DNA of 64,000 nt, from NCBI RefSeq assembly GCF_001305675.1, contig NZ_CP011853.1, forward strand, positions 682,001 to 746,000, read 5' to 3'. How positions within the stretch are numbered: the stretch's first letter is position 1; each line of letters begins with the position of its first letter. The translations under genes were made by a program, and so were the position numbers. The notes below the pieces were generated by a model, which was not told where the DNA came from, ran no database searches, and saw only the letters and a program-made list of their open reading frames with translations. Source of the stretch: Gordonia phthalatica (lineage in GTDB: Bacteria > Actinomycetota > Actinomycetes > Mycobacteriales > Mycobacteriaceae). Below, piece after piece: positions 1-8,048 of this stretch.

Positions 1-266
1 CGTCGTCGTTCGATGACGCCGTCGGCCTCAAGGCGCTTGAGCATGGGGGACAGGGTCGCCGAGTCGAGCTGCAGTAGCCGCCCGATCTCCTTCACCGGTA
101 GGGGCGCGTGCTGCCAGAGGGTCAGCATCACCAGGTACTGCGGATGCGTGAGGCCGAGCGGTTCCAGGATCCGCCGATAGACGCGCAGCACTGAACGATT
201 GGCGAGGGCGAGTGCGAAGCACACCTGACGTTCCAGCAGCAGCGGGTTTCCAGCGATCGCGGTCAT
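1..266 (-). CDS. ohrR: OhrR-like MarR-family regulator (3' part beyond the window)
   Basis: The reverse strand starts with ATG at 266 and stays open to the window edge (88 codons visible). The N-terminus contains LERQVCFALALANRS followed by a winged-helix core with HPQYLVMLTLW and LDSATLSPMLKRLE. The cysteine near residue 17 sits where OhrR proteins carry their peroxide-sensing cysteine. OhrR represses peroxiredoxin-like ohr genes and is released when organic hydroperoxides oxidise that cysteine (family knowledge). The neighbouring ohr gene is not seen; it may lie beyond the edge. A MarR regulator of another specificity remains possible because the C-terminal half is missing. Confidence 0.8.
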   Translation of the reverse strand, partial: MTAIAGNPLLLERQVCFALALANRSVLRVYRRILEPLGLTHPQYLVMLTLWQHAPLPVKEIGRLLQLDSATLSPMLKRLEADGVIERR

Positions 267-296
267 GGCCCGATTCTACGACCGATCGAGTAGCGC

Positions 297-336
297 GCGA
301 TTGAATCGTGCTGTAAGTTGCGTGATATTCAATCGC
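297..336. promoter_or_regulatory. Inverted repeat upstream of the OhrR-like gene
   Basis: GCGATTGAAT at 297-306 and ATTCAATCGC at 327-336 form a perfect 10-bp inverted repeat with a 20-bp spacer. AATCGC-ac-GCGATT immediately overlaps the right arm, giving several copies of the same AATCGC half-site. The site lies between the divergent OhrR-like gene and the gene at 365, where a MarR-family autoregulator would bind. Assignment to OhrR is inference. Confidence 0.55.
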
Positions 337-364
337 ACGCGATTTATTTTCGAGAGGTTCGACG

Positions 365-748
365 ATGAGCGGTCGCCCGAATCCGATTCAGTGGGTCAGG
401 TACGCCTACGGCCACACCCTGCCCGAGAGCAAACGGGAGTGGGTGCGCAACGATCTCACCGGCCCGATGGCCACCCCGCGGCACCTGATCCGCACGCAGT
501 TCGCCTTCCTGCCGCTGTACCTGGCGATGTTCTTCGCCTTCGACGGTGCGGTGTGGATCCGGGCGCTGATGGTGCTGCTCGCGGTGCTGCTGGCGCTGAT
601 CTTCTCCGCCGCCTACATGGCACAGAATCGGGTGGTGCGGCTCCGCAAGCACGACCTCGGGTTCTCGCCGCTCACACAGCGACAGCGCGTTCAGGCCGAC
701 GCCGCGACCGAACGCTACCGCGAGATGTACGTGTCCCGTCGCGCCTGA
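365..748 (+). CDS. Small two-helix membrane protein, DUF5313-like
   Basis: 127 aa. The N-terminal part is polar with the block NPIQWVRYAYG. Two hydrophobic segments follow at about residues 48-65 and 66-85, then a basic C-terminal tail. The layout resembles the DUF5313 family of small actinobacterial membrane proteins; I assign this from general resemblance only. GAGAGG sits about 6 nt before the ATG. It is divergent from the OhrR-like gene and shares the operator-bearing intergenic region, so co-regulation by peroxide stress is possible but unproven. Function unknown. Confidence 0.7.
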   Translation: MSGRPNPIQWVRYAYGHTLPESKREWVRNDLTGPMATPRHLIRTQFAFLPLYLAMFFAFDGAVWIRALMVLLAVLLALIFSAAYMAQNRVVRLRKHDLGFSPLTQRQRVQADAATERYREMYVSRRA

Positions 749-766
749 CGCCCCGGTGGTCGCGGG

Positions 767-1345
767 TCACGACGTCGCCAGAACACCGTTCTGCACCGTG
801 AACCAGGCGTCGGGTGAGGTGCAGGTGATCGAATTGTTCGGCCGGGCGGTGCACGCGAGGTCGCCGAAGGTGAGTCGGCTGCCCGCGGGCAGATCGGGCG
901 CCGCGGCGGGACCGCCCTCGACGATCGTCGGTTCGGTGCCCTCGTTGGTCAGCACGATCGCGTTCGGCTGTCCGTTGAAGACGTCGACGCTGATGGTCGG
1001 TGCGTCGGGCGGGAACGGCGCCGAGCAGGTGATGCGGGCGGTGAGGCCGTTCATCGCCGGGCTCAGGGAGCATTCGCGCAGGGGGTCGTGCGCATAGCTC
1101 CACCGGAAGGCGCCGGGGCTGCCTGCCACCGCGTACGCGGCGGGATCGGCCTCGGTGGCGGGCGTGGTCGGAGTGAGCGGTACCGAGGTGATGGTGATCG
1201 TCGACGTCCCGGCGGGCGACGGTGTCACCGCCGTGATGCCGGGAGGCGTGCTGGAATCGCTCGCCGGCTGAGCATCGGAACCGCACGCGACCAGCGCGCC
1301 GGCGGCGACGACAGCCAGTCCGGACACGGTCCAGAGCCTCTTCAC
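767..1345 (-). CDS. Putative lipoprotein
   Basis: 192 aa from a GTG at 1345 preceded by a strong GGGAGGGGG. The first 21 residues form a lipoprotein signal (MKRLW, hydrophobic stretch, lipobox ending ALVAC with cysteine 21), so the mature protein should be lipid-anchored outside the membrane. A Ser/Thr/Pro-rich linker follows, then a compact domain with four further cysteines that could form two disulfides. Many longer in-frame starts exist but lack the signal peptide at the N-terminus, which is why the GTG was chosen. No specific family was recognised; it looks like the DUF-type substrate-binding or secreted lipoproteins common in mycolic-acid bacteria. Confidence 0.75.
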   Translation of the reverse strand: MKRLWTVSGLAVVAAGALVACGSDAQPASDSSTPPGITAVTPSPAGTSTITITSVPLTPTTPATEADPAAYAVAGSPGAFRWSYAHDPLRECSLSPAMNGLTARITCSAPFPPDAPTISVDVFNGQPNAIVLTNEGTEPTIVEGGPAAAPDLPAGSRLTFGDLACTARPNNSITCTSPDAWFTVQNGVLATS

Positions 1346-1449
1346 GCCGTCCCCCTCCCGGAATCCCACTTGCCCGGATTCCTCCGCTTCGTTGTTCTGT
1401 CTGAGGTTACCCGCACGCTCGGACGAAATCGCCGTGCGTCCGTGATGGA

Positions 1450-2040
1450 TCAGAGGTCGGCCAGTCGCGTTCGGATTGCCGCCCACCGGCGGTGGGCGCG
1501 CTGCTGGTGGGCGGTCATCGCCGCCCAGTGCTCGGCCAGGTCGGCGGTCGCGGACTCCTCGGCCACCAGACCCATGCGCGCCAGCAGACCGGCGTAGCCC
1601 CGCCGATACCAGCGGTCGATCAACGCTGCGGCCAGGTGCGGGACGTCGGCACCGCCCGGCAGCGGTCCGGGGCCGGACGGGGCGGCGATCTCCAGAATCA
1701 CTCCGCGCAGCGCAGTCCGGGCGCGGGGATCGTCGATCCCCTCGGACAGCAGGGTCGGGGTCACCGGCAGGCCGTCGTCGACGCGGGCGGTGATCGCGGT
1801 GAAGAGGGTGTCGTGGATCGGCCGGAGGAACAGGCCGCTCGCGACGGGCAGATGATCGTCCGACCGCGGCCGGTCGGCGGGTGCGCCGACGATCGCCGTC
1901 ACGGTCGCCGTCGTCATCGCGTCGGGCGCCCAGATCAGTGAGGTCAGGAACTCCAGCTCCAGGCGGATCGCGTCGTCGATGTCGTCGGGCGACGACGGCG
2001 TGCCCGGCGCGATCGACGTCTCTCCGACGTGCTCGTCCAT
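1450..2040 (-). CDS. Hypothetical protein downstream of an MFS exporter
   Basis: 196 aa, ATG at 2040, starting 11 bp after the MFS stop on the same strand, so the two are probably one transcript. The middle (FLRPIHDTLFTAITARVDDG followed by a segment listing TPTLLSEG) is faintly reminiscent of the alpha-helical N-terminal domain of DnaB-type helicases, but there is no ATPase domain. Ends in a Trp/Arg-rich helix. No signal peptide or membrane helix. Function unknown; I rate the DnaB-like resemblance as weak. Confidence 0.7.
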   Translation of the reverse strand: MDEHVGETSIAPGTPSSPDDIDDAIRLELEFLTSLIWAPDAMTTATVTAIVGAPADRPRSDDHLPVASGLFLRPIHDTLFTAITARVDDGLPVTPTLLSEGIDDPRARTALRGVILEIAAPSGPGPLPGGADVPHLAAALIDRWYRRGYAGLLARMGLVAEESATADLAEHWAAMTAHQQRAHRRWAAIRTRLADL

Positions 2041-2051
2041 CGATGGCTCCT

Positions 2052-3638
2052 CTACTGCTCGGACGGCATCACTTGGCGGGGCGCGAACCACCCGAGGCCG
2101 GCGGCGCCGACGACGAGGATCGATCCCAGGACCAGACAGGCCGACTGCAGAGGCGGAAGGAACGCGGCCTGCGCGCCGTCGACGATCTGCTGCGCCAGCG
2201 GGGCGGCGCTCGCGGGCAGGTGATCGGCCACCTCGACGGCGCCGACCAGCGAACTGCGGATGCCGTCGGACGCCTGCTGCGCGGCGTCGGGGGAGAAGGT
2301 CGCGATCTGCTGGTGGGCGAGGTCTGCGGTCGCGTCGATCCGTTTCTCGTATCCGGCGGCGAGAATGCTGCCTGCCAGGGCGATGCCGATGGCGGCGCCC
2401 AGTTCGCGGGCGGTGTCGTTGACCGCGGAGCCGACGCCCTGGTTCTCCAGCGGGGTGTTCGCCATGATCGCGGTGGTCGACGGTGCCGTCGCCAGACCGA
2501 TGCCGACCGCGACCACGCCGAGCATCACACCGAGCTTCCAGTAGACGTCGGCGTCGACCAGGCCGATCGCCAGGATACCGATCCCGGCGGTCGCGATGCC
2601 GACCGCGAGGACGATCCGGAGGGAGTCGAAGCGGACCGCGACCCAGTTGCCGATCATCGCGAACGCGCCGACGCCGACGACCATCGGGAACAGGGCGATC
2701 GCCGACATGAGCGGGGAGTAGCCGAAGACCAGCTGCAGTTGCAGCAGGAGCAGGTAGAACACGCCGAACGACGCCAGGAACTGCAGCGCCACCGACAGCG
2801 ACCCGGCCGCGAACGCGCGATTGCGGAACAGTCGGACGTCCAGGAGCGGCGAGGTGCGACGCAGCTCGATGAGCACGAACCCGACCGCCATCGCGACGCC
2901 GCCGACCAGGCAGACCAGGATGAGCGGATCGGTCCACCCGCGATGCGGCGCCTCCAGGAGTCCGAAGACGACGGCGGCGACCGCCGTCATCGAGGTCAGG
3001 GACCCGACGACGTCGAAGGCTCCGGGGTTCTCGTCCCGGGAGCTGCCGATCGTCGCGACGAGGACGAGCGTCGCGAGTGACGACGCCGCGAACGTGATGA
3101 ACACCGAATGCCAGGTGAAGAAGTTGAGGAGGACTCCGGTGACGAAGAAGCCGAGGATGGCGCCCGCACCGGCGACACCCGCCCAGACGCTGATCGCGAG
3201 GGCGCGCTTCTCTCGGGGCACTCCCGCACTGATCAGCGAGAGCGTCGCGGGCATGATCATCGCGGCGCCCGCGCCCGCGACCAGACGAGTCAGAATGAGC
3301 TGGGTGGGGGTGTCGACCCACACCGCGGCGAGGGAGGCGACACCGAAGACCGCCAGACCGGCGAGCAGGACGGGCTTGCGTCCGATCCGGTCGCCGATCG
3401 CCCCCGCGGGCAGCAGCAGGGCCGCGAGAACCAGGGTGTAGCCGTCGATGATCCATGTCATCTGGCCGGTGGTGGCGTGGGTGGAGCGCGCGATGTCCGG
3501 GAGGGCGGTGTTGAGGGCGGCCATCGCTGCGACGACCAGGCTCACGGCGAGACACGAGACCAACACCAGCCAGGCGGTTCGAAGCGCGGGCATGTCCGCC
3601 GCGCGATCTTCACCTGGACTTCCCCCGACACGCACCAT
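2052..3638 (-). CDS. MFS drug-type exporter, DHA2 (14-helix) family
   Basis: About 528 aa from ATG 3638. The sequence is a run of hydrophobic helices typical of the EmrB/QacA group of proton-driven exporters. Loop 2-3 carries GDRIGRKP, the MFS motif A, and the first helix contains ALNTALPDIA, which resembles the DHA2 signature. A longer reading from a GTG at 3680 would run through a palindrome whose centre (TAATGT) looks like a -10 box, so I prefer 3638; an ATG at 3593 is also possible. Likely exports a lipophilic toxic compound; substrate unknown. Lead gene of a two-gene unit with the 1450 gene. Confidence 0.85.
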   Translation of the reverse strand: MVRVGGSPGEDRAADMPALRTAWLVLVSCLAVSLVVAAMAALNTALPDIARSTHATTGQMTWIIDGYTLVLAALLLPAGAIGDRIGRKPVLLAGLAVFGVASLAAVWVDTPTQLILTRLVAGAGAAMIMPATLSLISAGVPREKRALAISVWAGVAGAGAILGFFVTGVLLNFFTWHSVFITFAASSLATLVLVATIGSSRDENPGAFDVVGSLTSMTAVAAVVFGLLEAPHRGWTDPLILVCLVGGVAMAVGFVLIELRRTSPLLDVRLFRNRAFAAGSLSVALQFLASFGVFYLLLLQLQLVFGYSPLMSAIALFPMVVGVGAFAMIGNWVAVRFDSLRIVLAVGIATAGIGILAIGLVDADVYWKLGVMLGVVAVGIGLATAPSTTAIMANTPLENQGVGSAVNDTARELGAAIGIALAGSILAAGYEKRIDATADLAHQQIATFSPDAAQQASDGIRSSLVGAVEVADHLPASAAPLAQQIVDGAQAAFLPPLQSACLVLGSILVVGAAGLGWFAPRQVMPSEQ

Positions 3639-3663
3639 CAGTTCACAGCTTTCTTTTGTAACT

Positions 3664-3681
3664 TGTGACACATTAGTCACA
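3664..3681. promoter_or_regulatory. Palindrome upstream of the MFS exporter
   Basis: TGTGAC-acatta-GTCACA is a perfect 6-bp inverted repeat. Read on the reverse strand its centre gives TAATGT, a TANNNT -10 match, about 30 bp before the exporter start. A repressor bound here would block RNA polymerase, as for TetR-type repressors of efflux pumps. No such regulator is adjacent, so the protein that binds is unknown. Confidence 0.5.
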
Positions 3682-3709
3682 CGGACAACAGATCACTCTC
3701 GAGCGAAAG

Positions 3710-3874
3710 ATGATCACCATGGCTTCCAACCAACTGACCGCCGGCCGATTGACCACAGGTCGCGTCACACCGTTGCAGCAGGGCCGAATCCACGTCTGGC
3801 GCATGCTTGCAATGCTCGCGATCCTGGTCGGCGTCTTCGCCGCACTGCTCCTGATAGTGGCAAGCGCGGTCTGA
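3710..3874 (+). CDS. Small single-helix membrane peptide
   Basis: 54 codons, ATG at 3710 (a second ATG at 3719), stop at 3872-3874. The first ~30 residues are polar with GRLTTGRVTPLQQGR, then one transmembrane helix (MLAMLAILVGVFAALLLIVA) ends at the C-terminus. Ribosome binding site is weak (GAAAG). It is divergent from the MFS exporter. Its stop codon lies inside the left arm of a strong hairpin, which argues that the ORF and the terminator evolved together. No family recognised; coding status inferred from the clean N-polar/C-hydrophobic layout. Confidence 0.5.
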   Translation: MITMASNQLTAGRLTTGRVTPLQQGRIHVWRMLAMLAILVGVFAALLLIVASAV

Positions 3875-3898
3875 TCAGCATTCTGATCAGACCGCGCT
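3863..3898. terminator. Strong bidirectional-type hairpin
   Basis: AGCGCGGTCTGATCAG and CTGATCAGACCGCGCT form a perfect 16-bp stem with a CATT loop. It separates the small membrane ORF (+) from the DUF6918 gene (-), which converge on it. There is no T-tract on either side, so it would be a hairpin-only terminator of the kind common in actinobacteria. Confidence 0.75.
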
Positions 3899-3912
3899 CG
3901 TCGCATTCGGAA

Positions 3913-4344
3913 CTATCCCGCGTACTTCTCGATGACGTCGCCCACCGGGCCGAGGGCGTCGATCACATAGCCCTTGGCCTTGCCGCGCACGCTCTTGTAC
4001 GGCTTCGCGAGCATCGCGGGAGCACTCTCGGCCTGACCGTCGGTCACGGCCAGCAGGGCCTCGGCCGCCGCGTCGTCGTTGGCCTTCAGATGCTCACCGA
4101 ACGACGTGCCCGCGGGCTTGGAGTCCCACAGCGGTGAGAGCGCCGTCATGAAATCCGGCAGCATCTTGCTGGTGGCGACCTGCACGATGCCCGGCTTGAA
4201 CTTCTGTGCCGCCTTGTACGCGGTCTTGATCGCAGTGCCCGACAGACCGGACTGCTTCTTCACCTCCGCGTCGATGACGTCGGCGAAATCGGAAGCCATG
4301 GCTTCCCGGTTGGCGTCGAGCAGGGGGACGAGCGAGGCGGTCAT
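3913..4344 (-). CDS. DUF6918-like protein in the kstD operon
   Basis: 143 aa, alpha-helical and soluble. DFADVIDAEVKKQSGLSG, the block YKAAQKFKPGIV and LPDFMTALSPLW match what I know of the DUF6918 family in Mycobacteriales. It begins 14 bp after the hydratase stop, so it is the third gene of the KstR-controlled unit kstD - hydratase - this gene. No catalytic residues are evident. Function unknown; placement suggests a link to sterol degradation, but DUF6918 genes also occur elsewhere. Confidence 0.75.
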   Translation of the reverse strand: MTASLVPLLDANREAMASDFADVIDAEVKKQSGLSGTAIKTAYKAAQKFKPGIVQVATSKMLPDFMTALSPLWDSKPAGTSFGEHLKANDDAAAEALLAVTDGQAESAPAMLAKPYKSVRGKAKGYVIDALGPVGDVIEKYAG

Positions 4345-4358
4345 GCGGAGCCTTTCAG

Positions 4359-5219
4359 TCAGGAACGAGTGAAGACGACGTTGCCCAGAGCCGGAGCGTC
4401 GTCACGATCGACGACGGTGGTGGCCGCAAGCAGTCGGTCGCCATCCTCCCAGGCGCGCACGCGGAGCGTCTCACCGGGGAACACAACGCCCGCGAAGCTG
4501 ACGCCGTACTCGGCCAACGCTGCCGTGTCGCCGCCGAACACCTCGTCGACGACGGCGCGCGCCACGCTGCCGTACGTGCACAGACCGTGCAGGATCGGGC
4601 GCGGGAAACCGGCGGCCGCCGCGAACGCCGGATCGCTGTGCAGCGGGTTGCGGTCGCCGCACAGGCGGTACAGCAGAGCCTGCCCGGGCTGTGTCGGGAC
4701 CAGGATCTCGTGATCGGCGGCACGATCGGGCAGCACGACCTTCGTCGACGTGCCGCGGTCGCCGCCGAAGCCGCCCTCACCCTTGGCGAAGATCGACGAC
4801 CGTGCCGTCCACAGCGGCTCGCCCGCCTCGTCGACGGTCACCGACTCCTGGATGACGACGGCGGCCGAGCCCTTGTCCTGCACCTCGGCGATGCGGGTGC
4901 GGGTGGTCGCGGTGCCGGATGCGGGCAGCGGCCGGTGCACCCGCACTTGCTGGGCGCCGTGCACCACCTTCGCCAGGTCGATGTCGACGCCCGGGAACTC
5001 CACCTTCGGCGCCTCCGTGGCGTGGAAAGTGGCGGCCACCGTCGCGAACGACGGCAGCACCTTGGGCTCGGCGTCGTGGACGTACTGCAGACCGACGGTG
5101 TCCATCGGGTCGTGCGCGCCGCCCACGGCGAGGTTGTAGAGGGCCACCTCCCGCGACGTCCACGAGAACGTGACTTCGCCGAGGTCGGCACCGACGGCGA
5201 CGGAGGGATCGATGGGCAT
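4359..5219 (-). CDS. Double hot-dog (MaoC-type) enoyl-CoA hydratase
   Basis: 286 aa. An N-terminal hot-dog half (about 10-130) lacks the hydratase signature. The C-terminal half (about 160-286) carries it: CGDRNPLHSDPAFAAAAGF, then ILHGLCTYG. The Asp and His of the D-x-N-P-x-H segment are the catalytic pair of (R)-specific 2-enoyl-CoA hydratases. Length and position next to kstD match the M. tuberculosis Rv3537-Rv3538 pair as I recall it, so a role in hydrating a steroid side-chain or propionate-chain enoyl-CoA is likely. It starts 3 bp after the kstD stop. Confidence 0.88.
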   Translation of the reverse strand: MPIDPSVAVGADLGEVTFSWTSREVALYNLAVGGAHDPMDTVGLQYVHDAEPKVLPSFATVAATFHATEAPKVEFPGVDIDLAKVVHGAQQVRVHRPLPASGTATTRTRIAEVQDKGSAAVVIQESVTVDEAGEPLWTARSSIFAKGEGGFGGDRGTSTKVVLPDRAADHEILVPTQPGQALLYRLCGDRNPLHSDPAFAAAAGFPRPILHGLCTYGSVARAVVDEVFGGDTAALAEYGVSFAGVVFPGETLRVRAWEDGDRLLAATTVVDRDDAPALGNVVFTRS

Positions 5220-5222
5220 GAA

Positions 5223-6917
5223 TCAAGCTCCTACCTGCGAGACATGGGCCTGCTTGGCCTTCTCGACGGTGTCGAGTGCGGCCAGGTAGCCGAAGACGAT
5301 GGCCGGTCCGATGGTGGCACCGGGACCGGCGTAGGTGTGGCCCATCACCGGCGCGCTGGTATTGCCCGCGGCGTACAGGCCGGTGATGACGCTACCGTCT
5401 TCGCGCAGTGCGCGGCCCGCGATGTCGGTATTGATGCCGCCCTTGGTGCCGAGGTCGCCCGGCACCATCTTCACCGCGTAGAAGGGGGCCTTGTCGACCA
5501 CGCCGAGGCTCGGGTTCGGCTTGTTGGTGATGTCGCCGTAGTAGTGGTCGTAGGCGCTGTCGCCGCGGTGGAAGTCGGCGTCGGTGCCGCTGCGCGCGAA
5601 GCCGTTGAACCGCTCGGTGGTGGCCTTCAGCTTGTCGGCGGGGAGTCCGGTCTTCTCCGCGAGTTCGTCGAGCGTCGCGGCCTTGACGACCACGCCCGAC
5701 TTGAGCCAGCTCTTCGGCAGTGGCTGTCGGGCGGTGATGCCCGCGAACAGGTAGCGGTTGCGGCAACGCTGGTCGAAGATCAGCCAGCCGGGCACGTTCT
5801 CGCCCGGGCCGTCGCCCTGGCCGAAGGCGCCGCCGTACATCTGGTGAACGGCCTCGACGTACGGGAGCGACTCGTTCATGAACCGCTCGCCGCGGGTGTT
5901 CACGATGAACGTGCCGGGGACCGACCGCTCCGACAGCGCGAACCACGGACCCTTCGGGAGCGGGATGGTGGGACCCCACCACGCGTCGTCCATCAGGGAG
6001 ACGCCCGCGCCCGCGGCGAGGGCCGCGTTGATGCCGTCGCCGGTGTTGGTCGGTGCGCCGGTGGTCCACTCGCTGCCGATCGGGGCGCGCTGATACTTGG
6101 CACGCATTTGCGGGTTGTGCTCGAATCCGCCGCTGCCCAGAATGACGCCGTAGCGCGATCGGAGTTCCGACGGCTTGCCGTCCACCTCGACGCGGACGCC
6201 GACCACCGCGTCGTTCTCGACGATCAGGTCGGTCAACGGCGTGTTCAGCCGGATGTCGACGCCGGCCCGGCGGCAGCCGATCAGCAGTTCGGCGGCCAGC
6301 GCGGCGCCCATCGCGATCATCTTCTTGCCGCGGCTGCGCGCCCAGAAGAAGCGGGCGCCCACCTTCGCCATGCGCAGCGGACCGCGCCAGTGACGCAGGC
6401 CGGTGTTGAGCCAGCGGTAGTCGGACTGCAGGACCACCATGTTCAGCGGGGCCTTGGTGTACTGCGGGTGCAGGGTGGCGAGGTCGTCGCCCAGCTCGCG
6501 GGCGTCGAAGGGCTTCGGCTCCACCGATCGGCCCATCGCACGACCGCCGGGCGCCTCCGGGTAGTAGTCGGAGTAGCCCTTCACCCATTCCAGGTTCAGC
6601 GGCGAGTGGGCGATCATGTAGTCGAGCGCCTCGGGGCCGCGGTCGATGTAGGTGTCGATCCGCTCGGCCGGTGCGTGCTCGCCGATGATCGCGTGCGCGT
6701 ACTTGCGCGCCTCCTCGGGGGTGTCGACGACGCCGTCGCGCTTCAGCACCGAGTTGTTCGGGATCCAGACGCCGCCGCCCGACCGCGACGTGGAGCCGCC
6801 CCAGTACGGCGACTTCTCCACCAGCACCGTCTTGAGTCCCTTGCTCGCGGCGGTCAGCGCCGCGGCCAGTCCGGCTCCGCCCGCTCCGACGACGATGACA
6901 TCGAATTCCTCGCTCAT
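5223..6917 (-). CDS. kstD: 3-ketosteroid delta-1-dehydrogenase KstD
   Basis: 564 aa flavoprotein that introduces the C1-C2 double bond into 3-ketosteroids, the step that together with 9-alpha hydroxylation opens ring B. The N-terminus has the FAD dinucleotide fold (DVIVVGAGGAGLAAALTA and an acidic end VEKSP). SGGGVWIPNN and the C-terminal GLYAAGNTSAPVMGHTYAG and PGATIGPAIV are KstD hallmarks, with active-site tyrosines in the C-terminal block. Length is normal for the family. First gene of its operon; two KstR boxes lie 40-80 bp upstream, implying repression relieved by cholesterol-derived CoA thioesters. ACTTCC/GGAAG spacing before the ATG gives a usable ribosome binding site (GGAGGGAAG). 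Confidence 0.97.
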   Translation of the reverse strand: MSEEFDVIVVGAGGAGLAAALTAASKGLKTVLVEKSPYWGGSTSRSGGGVWIPNNSVLKRDGVVDTPEEARKYAHAIIGEHAPAERIDTYIDRGPEALDYMIAHSPLNLEWVKGYSDYYPEAPGGRAMGRSVEPKPFDARELGDDLATLHPQYTKAPLNMVVLQSDYRWLNTGLRHWRGPLRMAKVGARFFWARSRGKKMIAMGAALAAELLIGCRRAGVDIRLNTPLTDLIVENDAVVGVRVEVDGKPSELRSRYGVILGSGGFEHNPQMRAKYQRAPIGSEWTTGAPTNTGDGINAALAAGAGVSLMDDAWWGPTIPLPKGPWFALSERSVPGTFIVNTRGERFMNESLPYVEAVHQMYGGAFGQGDGPGENVPGWLIFDQRCRNRYLFAGITARQPLPKSWLKSGVVVKAATLDELAEKTGLPADKLKATTERFNGFARSGTDADFHRGDSAYDHYYGDITNKPNPSLGVVDKAPFYAVKMVPGDLGTKGGINTDIAGRALREDGSVITGLYAAGNTSAPVMGHTYAGPGATIGPAIVFGYLAALDTVEKAKQAHVSQVGA

Positions 6918-6957
6918 GACTTCCCTCCGGCTCAGCGTCGCGCGCCGCGCACAAAAA

Positions 6958-6998
6958 TAGAACGTGTTTCAGAACAGCTTAAACTAGAACGTGTTCTC
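6958..6998. promoter_or_regulatory. Two KstR boxes upstream of kstD
   Basis: TAGAACGTGTTTCA at 6958-6971 and TAGAACGTGTTCTC at 6985-6998 are near-palindromic copies of the TAGAAC..GTTCTA type operator bound by the sterol repressor KstR (established for the family). They are spaced 27 bp apart, start to start, upstream of the kstD operon, and the same motif recurs between kshA and hsaA. Confidence 0.85.
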
Positions 6999-7027
6999 AC
7001 TGAAAGTGGTACGGCTGCGGGCCGCGC

Positions 7028-7140
7028 GACGACGCAGATGTCGCCGGGAGACGCAGATGCGCTGATTTCACACACTTGCGTCTCCCGCAGACGGTTGCGT
7101 CGTCCCGGACGACGCAGATGTCGGCCGGAGACGCGGATGG
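7028..7140. repeat. Nested hairpin with a repeated 31-bp unit
   Basis: Outer arms GACGACGCA (7028-7036) and TGCGTCGTC (7096-7104) enclose inner arms GGGAGACGCA (7046-7055) and TGCGTCTCCC (7077-7086). The left arm block, GACGACGCAGATGTCG.. to ..GACGC.GATG, is repeated directly at about 7110-7140 with few changes. No ORF is supported here. The same GACGCA(G/A)AT end motif occurs in the hairpin between hsaC and hsaB. Confidence 0.7.
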
Positions 7141-7196
7141 TGTCCGGGGGAGACGCGAATGTTCCCACTGTCGTCGACTGTCCCCGAAACGGTGCT

Positions 7197-8048
7197 CTAT
7201 TTACGAGCGGTCACCAACCAGCAGTGGTTGTCGTGCTGCAGCACGCCGTCCACCACGTGTGCCCGGATGGCGTCGCGGGCACGGCCCAGGAGTGCGAACC
7301 ACGCGTCGTCGCCGAGTTGGGCGCGCAGCGCACCGCTGCTGGTGGCGCCGATGACGGCGAGTCGCTCGTCGACGCCGTCGGTGAGGCCGCCCGCGCCGTC
7401 GTCGCGCGAGTAGACGCTGGTGAAGGTGAAGTCCCGGACGTCGACCTCCGACCACCCGCCGCCCGTCAGGACGCGGCGGACGTGGTCGGGGTCGGCGAAG
7501 GCCATCGGCCCGGGTTCGCCCGGGCCGGGCTTGGTGGGCGGCGGATCGACGGCCGCGGCCAGCACGTCGGTGCCGAGTGTGAACATCAGATTGTCGGGTC
7601 GGGCCTGCCAGCACACGAATGTGAGGGTGGCGCCGTCGGCCGCGGCCCGATGGATGTTGGCGAACGCGGAGACCGGGTCGGGGAAGAACATGACACCGAA
7701 CCGGGAGATCACCCGCGCGAAACCGGCACCGTCGGTCAACGCGCGGAGGTCGGCGACCCCGGCGTCGGCGACCAGTGTCCGGGCCTGCGGGACCCGGCGC
7801 GTGGCCACCTCGATCATGGCGGGGGAGATGTCGACGCCGACCGGCTGCGCGCCGACCTCCGCCACCGCCTCGAGCAATGCACCGGTACCGCACCCGACGT
7901 CGAGCACGATGCCGGCCGGATCGGCGGTCGCGATGATCGCCCCGGTCACGTCACGGAAGAGGTGATCGAAGATCGCGCCCTGCGACGCCCAACCCCCGCC
8001 CGCGGTGGCCCACGCCGGGCCGGCACCCTGCTCGGACACGTCGATCAC
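7197..8048 (-). CDS. SAM-dependent class I methyltransferase
   Basis: 283 aa. Motif I of the SAM-binding Rossmann fold is VLDVGCGTGALLEAV, followed by the acidic VGVDIS of motif II and VISRFGVMFFPDP of motif IV/V, as in the Methyltransf_11/25 group that methylates small molecules or lipids. I chose the GTG at 8048 because it overlaps the stop of the upstream VOC gene by four bases (GTGA), a standard translational-coupling arrangement; a second GTG at 8039 is possible. Substrate unknown. Last gene of a reverse-strand group with the VOC protein. Confidence 0.82.
   Translation of the reverse strand: MIDVSEQGAGPAWATAGGGWASQGAIFDHLFRDVTGAIIATADPAGIVLDVGCGTGALLEAVAEVGAQPVGVDISPAMIEVATRRVPQARTLVADAGVADLRALTDGAGFARVISRFGVMFFPDPVSAFANIHRAAADGATLTFVCWQARPDNLMFTLGTDVLAAAVDPPPTKPGPGEPGPMAFADPDHVRRVLTGGGWSEVDVRDFTFTSVYSRDDGAGGLTDGVDERLAVIGATSSGALRAQLGDDAWFALLGRARDAIRAHVVDGVLQHDNHCWLVTARK

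Noticed and set aside
7028..7140. CRISPR-like array from the repeated GACGACGCAGATG blocks
   Set aside because: Only two units, of unequal spacing, forming part of a hairpin; no cas genes and no uniform spacers.
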